A stretch of DNA of 64,000 nucleotides, taken from Lysinibacillus sp. G4S2 (GTDB taxonomy: Bacteria > Bacillota > Bacilli > Bacillales_A > Planococcaceae). Where the stretch lies: the NCBI RefSeq assembly GCF_030348505.1, contig NZ_JAUCFJ010000002.1:3042001-3106000 (forward strand), written 5' to 3'. Positions 44,914 through 53,096 of this stretch are shown here, one piece after another. The position numbers were made by a program, and so were the translations under genes. The first letter of the stretch is position 1; each line of letters starts with the position of its first letter. A model generated the notes under the pieces. It did not search any database. It saw only the letters and a list, made by a program, of their open reading frames with translations, and was not told the origin of the DNA.

Positions 44914-44955
44914 ATAAAAAAGACACATACCCCTAAAAAAGAGCATGTGTCTCTT
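44914..44955 (-). terminator. Attenuator upstream of the ABC exporter
   Basis: Minus strand AGACACATGC/GGTATGTGTCT hairpin followed by TTTTTTATTG. A competing upstream hairpin (AAAAGG...CCTTTT, 44958-44987) lies between it and the first leader ORF, so reading of the leader could decide whether the terminator forms. Confidence 0.75.
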
Positions 44956-45007
44956 AATAAAAGGCAAGGTGTAACCCATACCTTTTGCTGCAATGTAAAA
45001 TATGAAG

Positions 45008-45073
45008 CTAGAAGACATGGACAATGTATGTAGTTGTTTGTTTATATGATACTGGTAAAACTAACATTGTCAT
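45008..45073 (-). CDS. First leader peptide, 21 aa
   Basis: ATG directly behind GGAGGTC; MTMLVLPVSYKQTTTYIVHV then F and stop. Ends just before the alternative hairpins. A translated leader followed by terminator and large gene is the layout of translational attenuation as in bmrB; here the peptide is unrelated in sequence as far as I can recall. Confidence 0.65.
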   Translation of the reverse strand: MTMLVLPVSYKQTTTYIVHVF

Positions 45074-45110
45074 GACCTCCTTCGCTTAGTTTGTTATAGT
45101 GTTCTTGAAG

Positions 45111-45138
45111 ATTATCACACTTTAGAAATATCTGTCAA
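45111..45138 (-). promoter_or_regulatory. SigA-type promoter of the ABC exporter
   Basis: Minus strand TTGACA, 16 bases, GATAAT, some 30-40 bases upstream of the first leader start. Confidence 0.6.
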
Positions 45139-45295
45139 CTAACCCACTGTTATTTTTTACTTTTTTCAGAAAATTATTAGCACTTTAAAGCAATGAATTA
45201 CTACAGCATAATCTTATGTTTAGCATGTTAATTCTCCATAAACAAAAGGTGTGTGTTAATTAACCCCCATATCTATCCACTTTTATTAATTAAAA

Positions 45296-45455
45296 GGCTC
45301 ATCACCAGGACGTGTGGTTGATTTCCGTTACGGCTGGGCGCTTTATCGCTGACGCTTCGCTTTCGCACAGAGCAAAGCTTCCTGGGGGCGAGCGCTAAGC
45401 CGCTTCATACTGTAACAGAATGTGATGCTATGCAGTGCATATTTTGGTGAAGAGC
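45296..45455. repeat. Class A repeat, 160 bp
   Basis: Begins GGCTCATCACCAGGACGTGT and ends CATATTTTGGTGAAGAGC. Interior contains TGACGCTTCGCTTTCGCAC, a GC-rich motif also found inverted in the class B elements at 48657 and 52850. No convincing target duplication visible, in contrast to 32880. Confidence 0.75.
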
Positions 45456-45551
45456 AAAATCTTCAAACATATAAAACAAGTGTTTGTATTGACTTTAACG
45501 CTGCGTAAACCTTTATGGTTAGTTTGTATTAACCAAAAGGAGGAAACAAAC

Positions 45552-46004
45552 ATGAATGAATTTTATCAAATGCCATTATTTTTAAAGTTAAAAGTAAGAG
45601 ATATTGAAAAGTCAAAAGAATGGTATACGAATGTACTAAATTTCAATTCAGTATTTGATTTTCCAGATACTGAAGGAACAACTGCAATGACACATTTAAG
45701 AGGGGCAAAGTATCAAGATTTAATGTTAATAAAAGATAAAAAAGCCAACTCCACTGATTCAGTCATTATTAATTTATTTTCTAATGATATTCATAGTATT
45801 TATCAAGCCGCGCTGGACAATAAAACGATTATTATTCAAGAGCCAACAGTTCAACCATGGAATGCAAAAGAATTAACTATAAAAGATCTAGATGGCTATA
45901 TTTTCACAAAATTGAACTTCAGGAAGCCCACTTTTTCAGAGGTGGGCGGAATGAAGTGCTTTTTTCTTTACAGAACATACGTTTTTGTTGTATATTGTGA
46001 ATAA
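45552..46004 (+). pseudogene. VOC-family gene interrupted by the TnpB element
   Basis: ATG behind AAAAGGAGGAAACAAAC. Residues 1-123 form a vicinal-oxygen-chelate/glyoxalase-like fold (KLKVRDIEKSKEWYTNVLNF, VIINLFSNDIHSIYQAALDN, LTIKDLDGYIFTKLNF). After base 45921 the frame enters inserted DNA and runs on to 46004 with RKPTFSEVGGMKCFFLYRTY, foreign residues. Excising 45922-47742 restores a frame ending at 47813 (146 aa). Truncated protein lacks the final helix. Confidence 0.8.
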
Positions 46005-46029
46005 TCAAAAAATAAAGGGGTGACGGGTA

Positions 46030-47535
46030 ATGACGAAATCGAAAAAAGATTGTTTTATTATAGAACTCAAGTTGCTTATAAATACATGGCAAAAGGATAT
46101 TCTATTAAAACGTTTTGAAATTGCCCGTACACTCTATAATACGACTTTGTCTTATGCAATAAAACAATATACTTTAATGCAGGAATCAAAACACTATCGA
46201 AAACAATTACGTTGCTACCAAAAAGCAAAAAAATCTAATGATACAAAAGAATTGAAGCAGACCGCACAAGAATTAGATAACATTCGTCAATCTTTTGGAT
46301 TAAGTGAAAATCAACTGCATGCGTATATTAAAAAGCATCAACATAACTATAAAAAACATATAGATAGCAATACTTCCCAGAAAATCGCCTCTACTGTTTG
46401 GAAAGCGGTTCAGGATGTTCTATTTAAAGGGAGCAAAGCACACTTTAAACGTTACGGAATGCTTCATTCTGTAGAAGGGAAATCTAATAAAGCAGGCATT
46501 CGATTTAAAGAGAATGTTGTCTATTGGAACGGATTAACCCTTCCTATTCGTATTCGCAAACAAGATTTATTTGTAGAAGAATCCCTTGCTCTTCATACCA
46601 TTAATTATTGTCGTCTAGTCAAAAAAGTGATTCGTGGAGTACATACTTTTTACGTACAACTCGTGATGGATGGGGTTCCTCCTGCAAAGAGAATTCCATC
46701 TACAGGAGCCTTTCGACATGCCTATCAAAAACAAAAACGGGTAGGTATTGACATTGGTCCTTCTACCATTGCGGTTGTTTCAGAAGAAACTGTTTTCATC
46801 CAACAACTTGCGCCAGAAGTACCTTTATTGGAGAAACAAAAAAGACGTTTATTACGCAAATTGGATAGAAGTCGTAGAAGTACCAATCCTAACAATTTCA
46901 ACAAGGATGGTACTATTAAACATAGCGTCAAACTCCGTTGGACATATAGTAAAAACTATCAAAAAACAAAAAAACAAATAAAAGAATTATATAGAAAGAA
47001 AGCTTCCTACATCAAAGAAAAACATGGTGCGTTAGTCAATAAAATCTTGTCTCTTGGCGATGAGGTGTACATCGAAACCATGCATTTTAAAGGATTAGCA
47101 AAGCGTACAAAAGAAACCAAAACAAATATACAGGGTAAAATCCAATCCAAAAAGCGTTTTGGAAAAAGCATTGGGAATCATGCCCCTGCGATGCTAGTGG
47201 AAATCATCCATCAAAAATTAGGTTACACAAAGCAAACGATACAGAAAGTAAATACGATCACCTTTAGAGCCAGTCAGTATAACCATGTGACGGATCGTTA
47301 TGAAAAGAAAAAACTCCATCAACGTTGGAGTCAAATTGGAAGTCATCTTGTACAACGAGATTTATATAGTGCGTTTTTACTGATGAATAGTGAACCAAAT
47401 TTACAACAAACGAATCAAGACTTATGCAATAAAACGTTTACTACCTTTTTAGAGTTACACAATCAACATATAGAAGACTTGAAACAAGTAAAGAAAACAT
47501 TCCCTCTTAGCATGGGTATCAAACAAATCAAGTGA
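46030..47535 (+). CDS. tnpB: TnpB RNA-guided nuclease, 501 aa
   Basis: ATG behind AAGGGGTGACGG. RuvC active site: D241 in GIDIGPSTIAVV, E349 in VYIETMHFKGLA and D444 in VQRDLYSAFL. Longer than the roughly 400 aa typical, with an expanded basic N-terminal half (KKHQHNYKKHID). Where most TnpB have a CxxC zinc ribbon between E and the last D, this reads FRASQYNHVTDRYEKKKLHQRW and has no cysteine pairs. Cleaves DNA at guide-matched sites next to the target motif; here it may protect the element or bias its spread. Confidence 0.85.
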   Translation: MTKSKKDCFIIELKLLINTWQKDILLKRFEIARTLYNTTLSYAIKQYTLMQESKHYRKQLRCYQKAKKSNDTKELKQTAQELDNIRQSFGLSENQLHAYIKKHQHNYKKHIDSNTSQKIASTVWKAVQDVLFKGSKAHFKRYGMLHSVEGKSNKAGIRFKENVVYWNGLTLPIRIRKQDLFVEESLALHTINYCRLVKKVIRGVHTFYVQLVMDGVPPAKRIPSTGAFRHAYQKQKRVGIDIGPSTIAVVSEETVFIQQLAPEVPLLEKQKRRLLRKLDRSRRSTNPNNFNKDGTIKHSVKLRWTYSKNYQKTKKQIKELYRKKASYIKEKHGALVNKILSLGDEVYIETMHFKGLAKRTKETKTNIQGKIQSKKRFGKSIGNHAPAMLVEIIHQKLGYTKQTIQKVNTITFRASQYNHVTDRYEKKKLHQRWSQIGSHLVQRDLYSAFLLMNSEPNLQQTNQDLCNKTFTTFLELHNQHIEDLKQVKKTFPLSMGIKQIK

Positions 47536-47742
47536 GAGGTATTCCCCCGTAGGTAGAGCTACCTGCCTTCGTTAAAACTTATTGTCAACACAACATCGGT
47601 TGTGTAAATAAGAAAGTCTTATAGAACAGAAGATAAATCAAAGATGTTGTACACAGGACATGGCAACACCATCTGTGGAGAGCTTTGTAACGCTTCTCTT
47701 AAGTATATAAGAACCCCGCTGCTTTAGCTGTGGGAGTAGTCA
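47536..47742 (+). ncRNA. Omega-RNA (reRNA) region of the TnpB element
   Basis: The downstream region holds GTAGGTA...TACCTGC, a further stem, and the final CCCCGC/GTGGG hairpin just before the element end. In TnpB systems the RNA runs from the 3' part of tnpB across the right end, and the next 16-20 host bases, here starting GAATAACAG at 47743, are the guide. 5' end not determined; inferred from family architecture. Confidence 0.65.
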
Positions 47743-47813
47743 GAATAACAGAAAGTTTTGATTCCAATAAAGACTTTGCATCTGTCATTGACAATGTTAA
47801 AAATCAATTATAG
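47743..47813 (+). pseudogene. Displaced C-terminal codons of the VOC gene
   Basis: Joined after 45921 these bases continue the VOC frame as RITESFDSNKDFASVIDN, then VKNQL and TAG. The total length 441 bases divides by three, which supports the exact junction. Confidence 0.75.
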
Positions 47814-48052
47814 AGGTTGATTCTGCCAATCTGAAAGTCACTCAATGATGTGCCATTACTTTAACTAATTACTTTTTTATCCTACCGCATTTCTTAAAAC
47901 AAGAACATATATTTCGTTTACACAAAAACATGCTTTGATTATTTAGCAAGAAAATTAATTGGAATTTTTATAAAAAATGCTTAAAAACTTCCCATGTTCA
48001 AGTTATAGTATTACTAACAAAAGCGATAGCGCGTATAAGGAGGAGATCACAA
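47814..48052 (+). other. Intergenic region before the DUF1877 gene
   Basis: AT-rich, no ORF with ribosome site seen. Presumed promoter of 48053. Confidence 0.35.
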
Positions 48053-48538
48053 ATGGGAATGATCGGCTACTACACTGCTTTGCCAGAGGAAGAAATACAG
48101 CAACTTGCAGCCAGAACCAAAGTGCTAGAAGACCTGGACCCCTATAACCGAGAACATCTTGATATTGACAAATCATGGCAGGCACTTTATTACATGCTCT
48201 GCGGAGATATTATCGACGGTGAACCCCCGCTCAGTTATGTCATTCCAATGGATCAAGACAACCATATAGAGTTTGGAGAGTTTGGCGCCTTTTATTTAAC
48301 ACCCCCGCAAATTCGTGAGGCCTATCAAGCCATTGATGCCATGACACGAGACGAGCTCCTAGAGAAATACAACTATAACGAGATGCTTGAGGAGGACATT
48401 TACCCTCTCTACGGCGACGCGGAAGATGGAGAAGCAGAACAGTTTTTCGACTATCTATACAGTTATTTTAACGACATTCGCAAGTACTATTCTAAAACCA
48501 TTGTCGAAGGAAAAGGACTTGTATTCTATATTTCATAA
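48053..48538 (+). CDS. DUF1877 (YfbM-like) protein, 161 aa
   Basis: ATG behind AAGGAGGAGATCACAA. MGMIGYYTALPEEEIQQLAA, then LDIDKSWQALYYMLCGD and YLTPPQIREAYQAIDAMTRD, and a terminal FDYLYSYFNDIRKYYSKTIV match the DUF1877/YfbM family found in many bacteria; function unknown. Acidic, cytosolic. Bordered by the MITE B copy at 48657. Confidence 0.8.
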   Translation: MGMIGYYTALPEEEIQQLAARTKVLEDLDPYNREHLDIDKSWQALYYMLCGDIIDGEPPLSYVIPMDQDNHIEFGEFGAFYLTPPQIREAYQAIDAMTRDELLEKYNYNEMLEEDIYPLYGDAEDGEAEQFFDYLYSYFNDIRKYYSKTIVEGKGLVFYIS

Positions 48539-48656
48539 TACGATGCATAATACAAAGTCTGGCATACGATAACATTCCAGCTGCCAGACTTTCCCAAATA
48601 GAGAGTTATCTTCGTTTACTTATTTAATCCGAATTTGTTGAAACATAATATACTCC

Positions 48657-49120
48657 CAGGCGTGTTGATTAGGAAAAAATAGGTTTATTATTGATCGATG
48701 AAAGGGTTTTTCTTGTTGCTATTTAGTGTCGAGCCCCAAAATAGAATCGTTTAAGCTACTTTCGTTCTTTGTTTAGGAATACTTTGAAGATTTATCGAAA
48801 CAAAATCGCTCTTTATCGAAACTATTTGAGCTTATATAGAAACAAAATCTAATTTTATCGAAACTTTTTGGGCTTTTATCGAAAAACAAGCTCTTTCTAT
48901 CAAAGAAATCAACCACATGTTATGATGAAGAGCTTGTAGCTTCGGGCTACTCGACGCTCGCTCGTAGGAAACCTTGCTCTGTGCGAAAGCGAAGCGTCAG
49001 CAACAAATTGTTTTATCTGTGCGAAAGCGAAGCGTCAGCAACAAAGCGAGTAGCCCGTAGCGGAAATCAGATCCATCTAATTTAATTAGGGTGGATAAAA
49101 ATGGTTAATCAACACACCTG
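48657..49120. mobile_element. Class B MITE-like element, copy 1, 464 bp
   Basis: Ends CAGGCGTGTTGATTAGGA and GGTTAATCAACACACCTG are inverted repeats; both flanks carry ATATACTCC (48648-48656 and 49121-49129), a 9-bp target duplication. Interior: TTTATCGAAA-type degenerate tandem repeats (48795-48885), a class A end-like AATCAACCACATGTTATGAT, and a GC-rich core with two GCGAAAGCGAAGCGTCAGC copies. No ORF. Non-autonomous; transposase source unknown. Confidence 0.88.
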
Positions 49121-49264
49121 ATATACTCCCCTACTAAACGATCAGTTGTTATTGTCTCATTTTGTAAATCTATAAAATGTGAAGCATTAATACCTATACT
49201 GCTTGTACAATAAAATTTAATAGCTGGTGAATCAGGATTCCAATTTATGTTTGTTACTTTTTAT
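49105..49264 (-). pseudogene. Interrupted ORF whose 3' end is now supplied by the MITE
   Basis: Minus strand reads VTNINWNPDSPAIKFYCTSS, IGINASHFIDLQNETITTDR, LVGEYI and then RCVD-stop from the MITE end. Removing the element and one duplication gives LVGEYIMFQQIRIK-stop (tail now at 48620-48656). No start codon is seen upstream (an in-frame TAA precedes AAAGTAACAAAC), so the gene is broken at both ends. Confidence 0.65.
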
Positions 49265-49510
49265 TTCCCCTTTCTATTTTCCACAATTTCACTGCTAATT
49301 GGAACGATTACCTGTACTTCTAGCCCCCCTCTTATCATCATCATTATTTATATTTAGTATTTTATTAATTAGTAATTTATTAATTAGTAGTGGCGGGTTT
49401 TCCGTTGACGGTTTAACCGTATTCGGATTTTCCGTTAACGGATATTCAGTAAGCGGTGGTACCTTTTTGTTTTGAATACAAAAAAATTTCTGTCTGACCA
49501 ACCTTTCCTC
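49265..49510 (-). other. Decayed leftward coding fragments
   Basis: Frames such as FFCIQNKKVPPLTEYPLTEN (49295-49501) and LEVQVIVPISSEIVENRKGK run leftward with low-complexity Asn/Leu/Pro, like the linker part of phage or plasmid replication-type proteins, but no full protein can be read. Probably debris of an accessory element. Confidence 0.35.
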
Positions 49511-50000
49511 GTTCTCCTTACTCTTTGCATCCAGCTTTCGTTAACGCTATTCACGACATTGCCCGTAGCATCACGTCCATATACACCTCTCCCTTTATAA
49601 GATATATACATATTTAACCATGAAATAGGGACAATACTTCCCTCAGTACGTGGCAGAACATTAATTTAGCTGAAGGAAATATAATCTACGTCAGCGAGAT
49701 GTTATAAACTAAAAAAGTATTCAAGAATAGCAATTGATGAAAGGTCACAATCGCTTTTAGAAATCTATAGGAAGAAATCATTATGATGACGTGACAAAAT
49801 TGATTGACGCTACACCTAAAACGTTTTAAATTAAAGTGCATACTTTAGTTAAACTCATTACTAAAATAATTATTCTAGGTTATGTAAATCCCCCTACATC
49901 CCTTAATATATTTGAATCCATATAACTATTGAAATATATCTAAAATTCAATTCTCGTGATACACTTTTCAGTATAGACATTTTAATAAGGAGCTTTTACT
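49511..50000. other. Gene-free stretch
   Basis: AT-rich, no supported ORF. Checked for a fluoride riboswitch in front of the FluC pair; the conserved GGNGAUG/GCUGAUG elements were not seen. Confidence 0.4.
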
Positions 50001-50363
50001 TTGAAATCATTTTTAGCTGTTGGGATTGGCGGTTTTTTGGGCGCCATCTGTCGATATAGCTTTAGTTTACTACTTCCGAACTCAGGTGGTTTTCCATTTG
50101 CAACACTTTGTATAAACTTAATTGGCTGCTTTTGTTTAGCGTGGCTTTTTACTACTTTTACAACGCGTACGCCTGTTGTTTTAGGGATTGGTACTGGCTT
50201 TTTTGGTGCTTTTACAACCTTTTCAACATTTTCTTTAGAAACATTATTACTTTTGCAAGATAGTAAATGGCTACAGGCCGTACTTTATCCTTTAATGAGT
50301 GTTTTTGGCGGTTTAGCTTGTGCATGGCTAGGATTTAGACTAGCAAAGGGGCGCATCGTATGA
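50001..50363 (+). CDS. crcB: FluC/CrcB fluoride channel subunit 1
   Basis: 120 aa from a TTG behind AAGGAG. Four spans; GGFLGAICRYSF, FATLCINLIGCFCL and GAFTTFSTFSLETL are the conserved blocks of Fluc channels that line the F- pore. Overlaps the second subunit by four bases (ATGA); paired genes in Bacilli make a heterodimeric fluoride channel that lowers cytosolic fluoride. No own riboswitch was recognised. Confidence 0.9.
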   Translation: MKSFLAVGIGGFLGAICRYSFSLLLPNSGGFPFATLCINLIGCFCLAWLFTTFTTRTPVVLGIGTGFFGAFTTFSTFSLETLLLLQDSKWLQAVLYPLMSVFGGLACAWLGFRLAKGRIV

Positions 50364-50689
50364 TCGTGATTGGACTTGGTGGATTTTTAGGTGCACTAAC
50401 GAGGTTTTATCTAGGGAAATGTATTGTTCATACATATCCATGGGCAACGTTTTTGATTAATATAACGGGGTCCTTTGCACTTGGCTTTCTATTTGCTTTA
50501 CAGCTAAGTGATTGGCTTTGGCATTTTATAGGGATTGGTTTTTTAGGAGGCTATACGACTTTTTCAACGTTCGGTTTTGAAGCCTTGCAGCTCTTAGAAC
50601 AGAAAAAGTGGAGACAGGCTATTATTTATCTATGCTCTACAGTATTATTTGGTATACTTTTCGCAGCACTTGGCTTTCTACTCGTGTAA
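50360..50689 (+). CDS. crcB: FluC/CrcB fluoride channel subunit 2
   Basis: 109 aa, four spans. GGFLGALTRFYLGK, WATFLINITGSFALGF and GGYTTFSTFGFEALQL correspond to subunit 1 motifs. Translationally coupled to it. The central TFSTFxxE and Asn residues are present in both. Confidence 0.9.
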   Translation: MIVIGLGGFLGALTRFYLGKCIVHTYPWATFLINITGSFALGFLFALQLSDWLWHFIGIGFLGGYTTFSTFGFEALQLLEQKKWRQAIIYLCSTVLFGILFAALGFLLV

Positions 50690-50710
50690 CAGCATTTATG
50701 AGGTGATTTT

Positions 50711-51058
50711 TTGACACAACCATCAAACGAACAATTACAAGCACTCGAAGCTGAAATTGAACAAACATTATATACATTAATCGACCTTGAGCTAGAAGAA
50801 AACTTTCCAGAAATGAATACTCATTTTGCACAATTACTTGCAAAAGTACAGGCTGCTCAGTTAATTGATTATAAGCTTGACGTCCTCGTTGACCCTCAAG
50901 CATTGCCAACAGAAACATGTATTCTGCTACAAAGTTTAATAGAGGCAAAAGCTAGACCACATAAAAGGCAACGACTCCTCACACATCGAATGATTTTGAA
51001 AATATGGCTGCGTAAAAATCAACGTTTTATGAAGGAATTTTTACCACAAATGTTTTAG
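50711..51058 (+). CDS. Hypothetical helical protein, 115 aa
   Basis: TTG behind AGGTGATTTT, 21 bases after the second FluC gene, so probably co-transcribed. Acidic N-terminal helices (NEQLQALEAEIEQTLYTLID) and a basic C-terminal KARPHKRQRLLTHRMILKIW. No family recognised; the charge polarity suggests a small binding protein. Closed by two hairpins. Confidence 0.6.
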   Translation: MTQPSNEQLQALEAEIEQTLYTLIDLELEENFPEMNTHFAQLLAKVQAAQLIDYKLDVLVDPQALPTETCILLQSLIEAKARPHKRQRLLTHRMILKIWLRKNQRFMKEFLPQMF

Positions 51059-51090
51059 GCGCCACTCGATTTCTCAAGGGGCGCCTCTTA
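51057..51090 (+). terminator. Hairpin after FluC operon
   Basis: AGGCGCC/GGCGCCT stem with modest T content. Confidence 0.6.
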
Positions 51091-51100
51091 TTAAGAAATA

Positions 51101-51136
51101 TGCCGGAAACCGTCGATAATTTCACAGTTTCCGGCA
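51101..51136 (-). terminator. Hairpin near the VOC gene 3' end
   Basis: TGCCGGAAAC/GTTTCCGGCA perfect 10-bp stem; bidirectional shape, closes the leftward VOC gene. Confidence 0.65.
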
Positions 51137-51203
51137 GTGTAAGACAGATTTTGTGTTGGTTCAAGCATGCTGATCGTGTATTTTTATTGACCTATCATAG
51201 ATT

Positions 51204-51599
51204 CTATTTTGCATTTTCATCGGGTTGATGAATTCCGAATATATTGCCTTCGGTATCAATATAGTATCCTTGCCACGCCATTCCTGGTAGCGCATACTTA
51301 GGCATTGCGACCTTGCCGCCATTCTCAATAATTTTAGCTTCCGTTATATCATAGTTTTCCACGCCCATTGTACAAGCAAACCCATTTAAAGCTTGGTTTG
51401 TTTCCGGAGGAGCACTTTGACGTTGCATTAAAGCACCATTGATTCCAAGTTCATCCTCATTACCAGTCACTGCTCCAAAGTAAGGCATTCCAGCATAATC
51501 ACTCCAGTCTTGAAATGACCATCCGAATACTTTCCCATAAAACTCCTTCGCTCTTTCCATGTCACTTACATGAATTTCGAAATGAACTAATCTTCCCAT
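51204..51599 (-). CDS. VOC-family (glyoxalase-like) protein, 131 aa
   Basis: ATG behind AGGAGGATATC. Two beta-alpha-beta-beta-beta units: LVHFEIHVSDMERAKEFYGK, VFGWSFQDWSDYAG, and second half ENGGKVAMPKYALPGMAWQG, YYIDTEGNIFGIHQPDE. Histidine and acid positions fit metal binding. Members include antibiotic-resistance and dioxygenase-like proteins; substrate unknown. Preceded by a palindrome at 51619-51635. Confidence 0.85.
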   Translation of the reverse strand: MGRLVHFEIHVSDMERAKEFYGKVFGWSFQDWSDYAGMPYFGAVTGNEDELGINGALMQRQSAPPETNQALNGFACTMGVENYDITEAKIIENGGKVAMPKYALPGMAWQGYYIDTEGNIFGIHQPDENAK

Positions 51600-51618
51600 G
51601 ATATCCTCCTAATTATTC

Positions 51619-51635
51619 AAGAATGAACCATTCTT
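51619..51635. promoter_or_regulatory. Palindrome upstream of the VOC gene
   Basis: AAGAATG-AAC-CATTCTT, a perfect 7-bp dyad 20-36 bases before the VOC start. Spacing and location suit a dimeric repressor operator, regulator unknown. Confidence 0.4.
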
Positions 51636-51953
51636 AAATTAATGACTGTATTCAACTACAATTATTATTATAAGTTAGGAAGGAAAAAAAAATCAATTTT
51701 ATGAAACCAGAAAATATACCATTCAATTCGCTCCGATTTATCTATGATTAACTATTTTATTAAAATGATTTCACTAATGAAAAGACATCAATCGTATCTT
51801 AAAATAGTTAAAATAAAAAGAATCTACTCAACGCCAATAACGACGCCTAAAAAGATATCATGGACAAGCCAACCATTAAAACCCCACGAATCATTTAATC
51901 ATTGAAAAAAATTGGCCAACTCCCCTCTTCTCAAGTTTTAATGACATATTCAT
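51636..51953. other. Intergenic stretch with a coding fragment
   Basis: On the minus strand 51866-51799 reads NDSWGFNGWLVHDIFLGVVI and GVE-stop without a start; unknown family. Otherwise AT-rich. Confidence 0.3.
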
Positions 51954-52790
51954 TTAACTAAAATCAGAATAAAGAACATAACGATCACATTGTAAACATT
52001 GAAATAAATACCCTTGATGATGCCCATTATTCACGAGGGATTCTGACAACTCTTCATTAGAAAATTCAGTATAGTTTTCAAATTGTTCTGTAATGCCCAA
52101 CTCCACTAACTCACTCCATCCAACATAGCCAATAAACGCACAATAATCTGAGCAATGGGCCGTCCAATTATTACCTTGCCAACTTACATAACCAGGTGTT
52201 CTACACATTATCTCCTCAGTAAAATCAGAATTGACAACATTCTCATTATTGATTAAATATTGCTGGAAAGAACCGTCGTATTTTTTAGCAGCTGCACCAC
52301 TGTGTATACATGTAGGACAGAGATAATCCACCTCTTCAATAGCGTAAATACCTCCAGTATAATAAACATCTACTTCCTGTTCGCAGCAATCACAAGTTAC
52401 AATTTCTTCCGCTTCAAAGATTTTAGATTTTAATGGGTCTGGCAAATATTTAAATGCAGGTATGACCGTTTTAATTGTTTTATCCTCTCTAATTTCACGT
52501 GGATACAAAGGCTTCACACAATTAGGATTTTCTATGTAATATTTTATTGATCTAAATTTTTTCTGATCTTTCTTGTTCCCTAAATCCATTATAGAAGTGA
52601 AAATTTTATAAGCATCTGAATACATTCGAAGCATGCAGTAGATGTCTACGAGTAGCCTTAAATTCCCCTCAGTTTGTTCCTCAAGTTTCAGCTTTTCTTT
52701 GAACTCATGCATTTGATTAATACTAACTGGATTTGAAGGGTTGAAATTTTTCCTTACCTCATGCCATTCTTCTAAAATAATTGTAGTCAT
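51954..52790 (-). CDS. CbrC (UPF0167) family protein, 278 aa
   Basis: ATG behind AAGGAGCTACGAT. N-terminal 95 residues are helical; then the CbrC domain: FKYLPDPLKSKIFEAEEIVT, CDCCEQEVDVYYTGGIYAIE, EVDYLCPTCIHSGAAAKKYD, TPGYVSWQGNNWTAHCSDYC and FQCLQCDRYVLY. Four CxxC-type pairs suggest zinc binding. E. coli CbrC lowers sensitivity to colicin E2 (from memory); role here unknown. Its upstream flank carries the class B MITE. Confidence 0.82.
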   Translation of the reverse strand: MTTIILEEWHEVRKNFNPSNPVSINQMHEFKEKLKLEEQTEGNLRLLVDIYCMLRMYSDAYKIFTSIMDLGNKKDQKKFRSIKYYIENPNCVKPLYPREIREDKTIKTVIPAFKYLPDPLKSKIFEAEEIVTCDCCEQEVDVYYTGGIYAIEEVDYLCPTCIHSGAAAKKYDGSFQQYLINNENVVNSDFTEEIMCRTPGYVSWQGNNWTAHCSDYCAFIGYVGWSELVELGITEQFENYTEFSNEELSESLVNNGHHQGYLFQCLQCDRYVLYSDFS

Positions 52791-52849
52791 ATCGTAGCTC
52801 CTTCTATATTTGAAATAATAGTTTTGACGTTTAATTTTTTATAAAAGAA

Positions 52850-53096
52850 CAGGCGTGTTGATTGGGAAAAAATAGGTTTATTATTGAGCGATATATGGAT
52901 TTTTTGTTACCATTTTGCTAATATATTTCCATTTTAACTGATTGTAGCGTAGGGCTACTCGACTCCCGTGGGAAAGCGAGACAGACGAGACCTTGCAAGG
53001 CAGCTAATGTTTTCTGTGCGAAAGCGAAGCGTCAGCGACAAAGCGAGTAGCCCGTAGCGGAAATCAGCCTTTAAAAATGGTTAATCAACACACCTG
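52850..53096. mobile_element. Class B MITE-like element, copy 2, 247 bp
   Basis: Ends CAGGCGTGTTGATTGGGA and GGTTAATCAACACACCTG. Both flanks carry ATAAAAGAA (52841-52849 and 53097-53105), a 9-bp target duplication. Interior is a shortened version of copy 1 with the same first 40 bp, the GC-rich core GCGAAAGCGAAGCGTCAGC and GCGAGTAGCCCGTAGCGGAA. No ORF. Confidence 0.9.

Larger units (their letters stand above)
45922..47742 (+). mobile_element. IS605-type element with tnpB and omega-RNA, no tnpA
   Basis: Left end carries the GCCCAC/GTGGGC hairpin (45926-45948); right end carries GAACCCCGCTGCTTTAGCTG then TGGGAGTAGTCA, the typical RE/omega-RNA 3' hairpin. No target duplication, as expected. The 5' flank TTCA is the candidate target-adjacent motif and the 3' flank GAATAACAGAAAG is the likely guide region. 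Insertion lies in the VOC gene, whose reading frame joins exactly across it. Lacks its own tnpA, so needs help to move. Confidence 0.8.

Noticed and set aside
48795..48885. TTTATCGAAA repeats as a binding array or IS end
   Set aside because: Short degenerate repeats confined to the interior of class B copy 1; kept as part of that element only.
49861..50000. Fluoride riboswitch before the FluC genes
   Set aside because: Conserved pseudoknot elements were not found in the 140 bases upstream.
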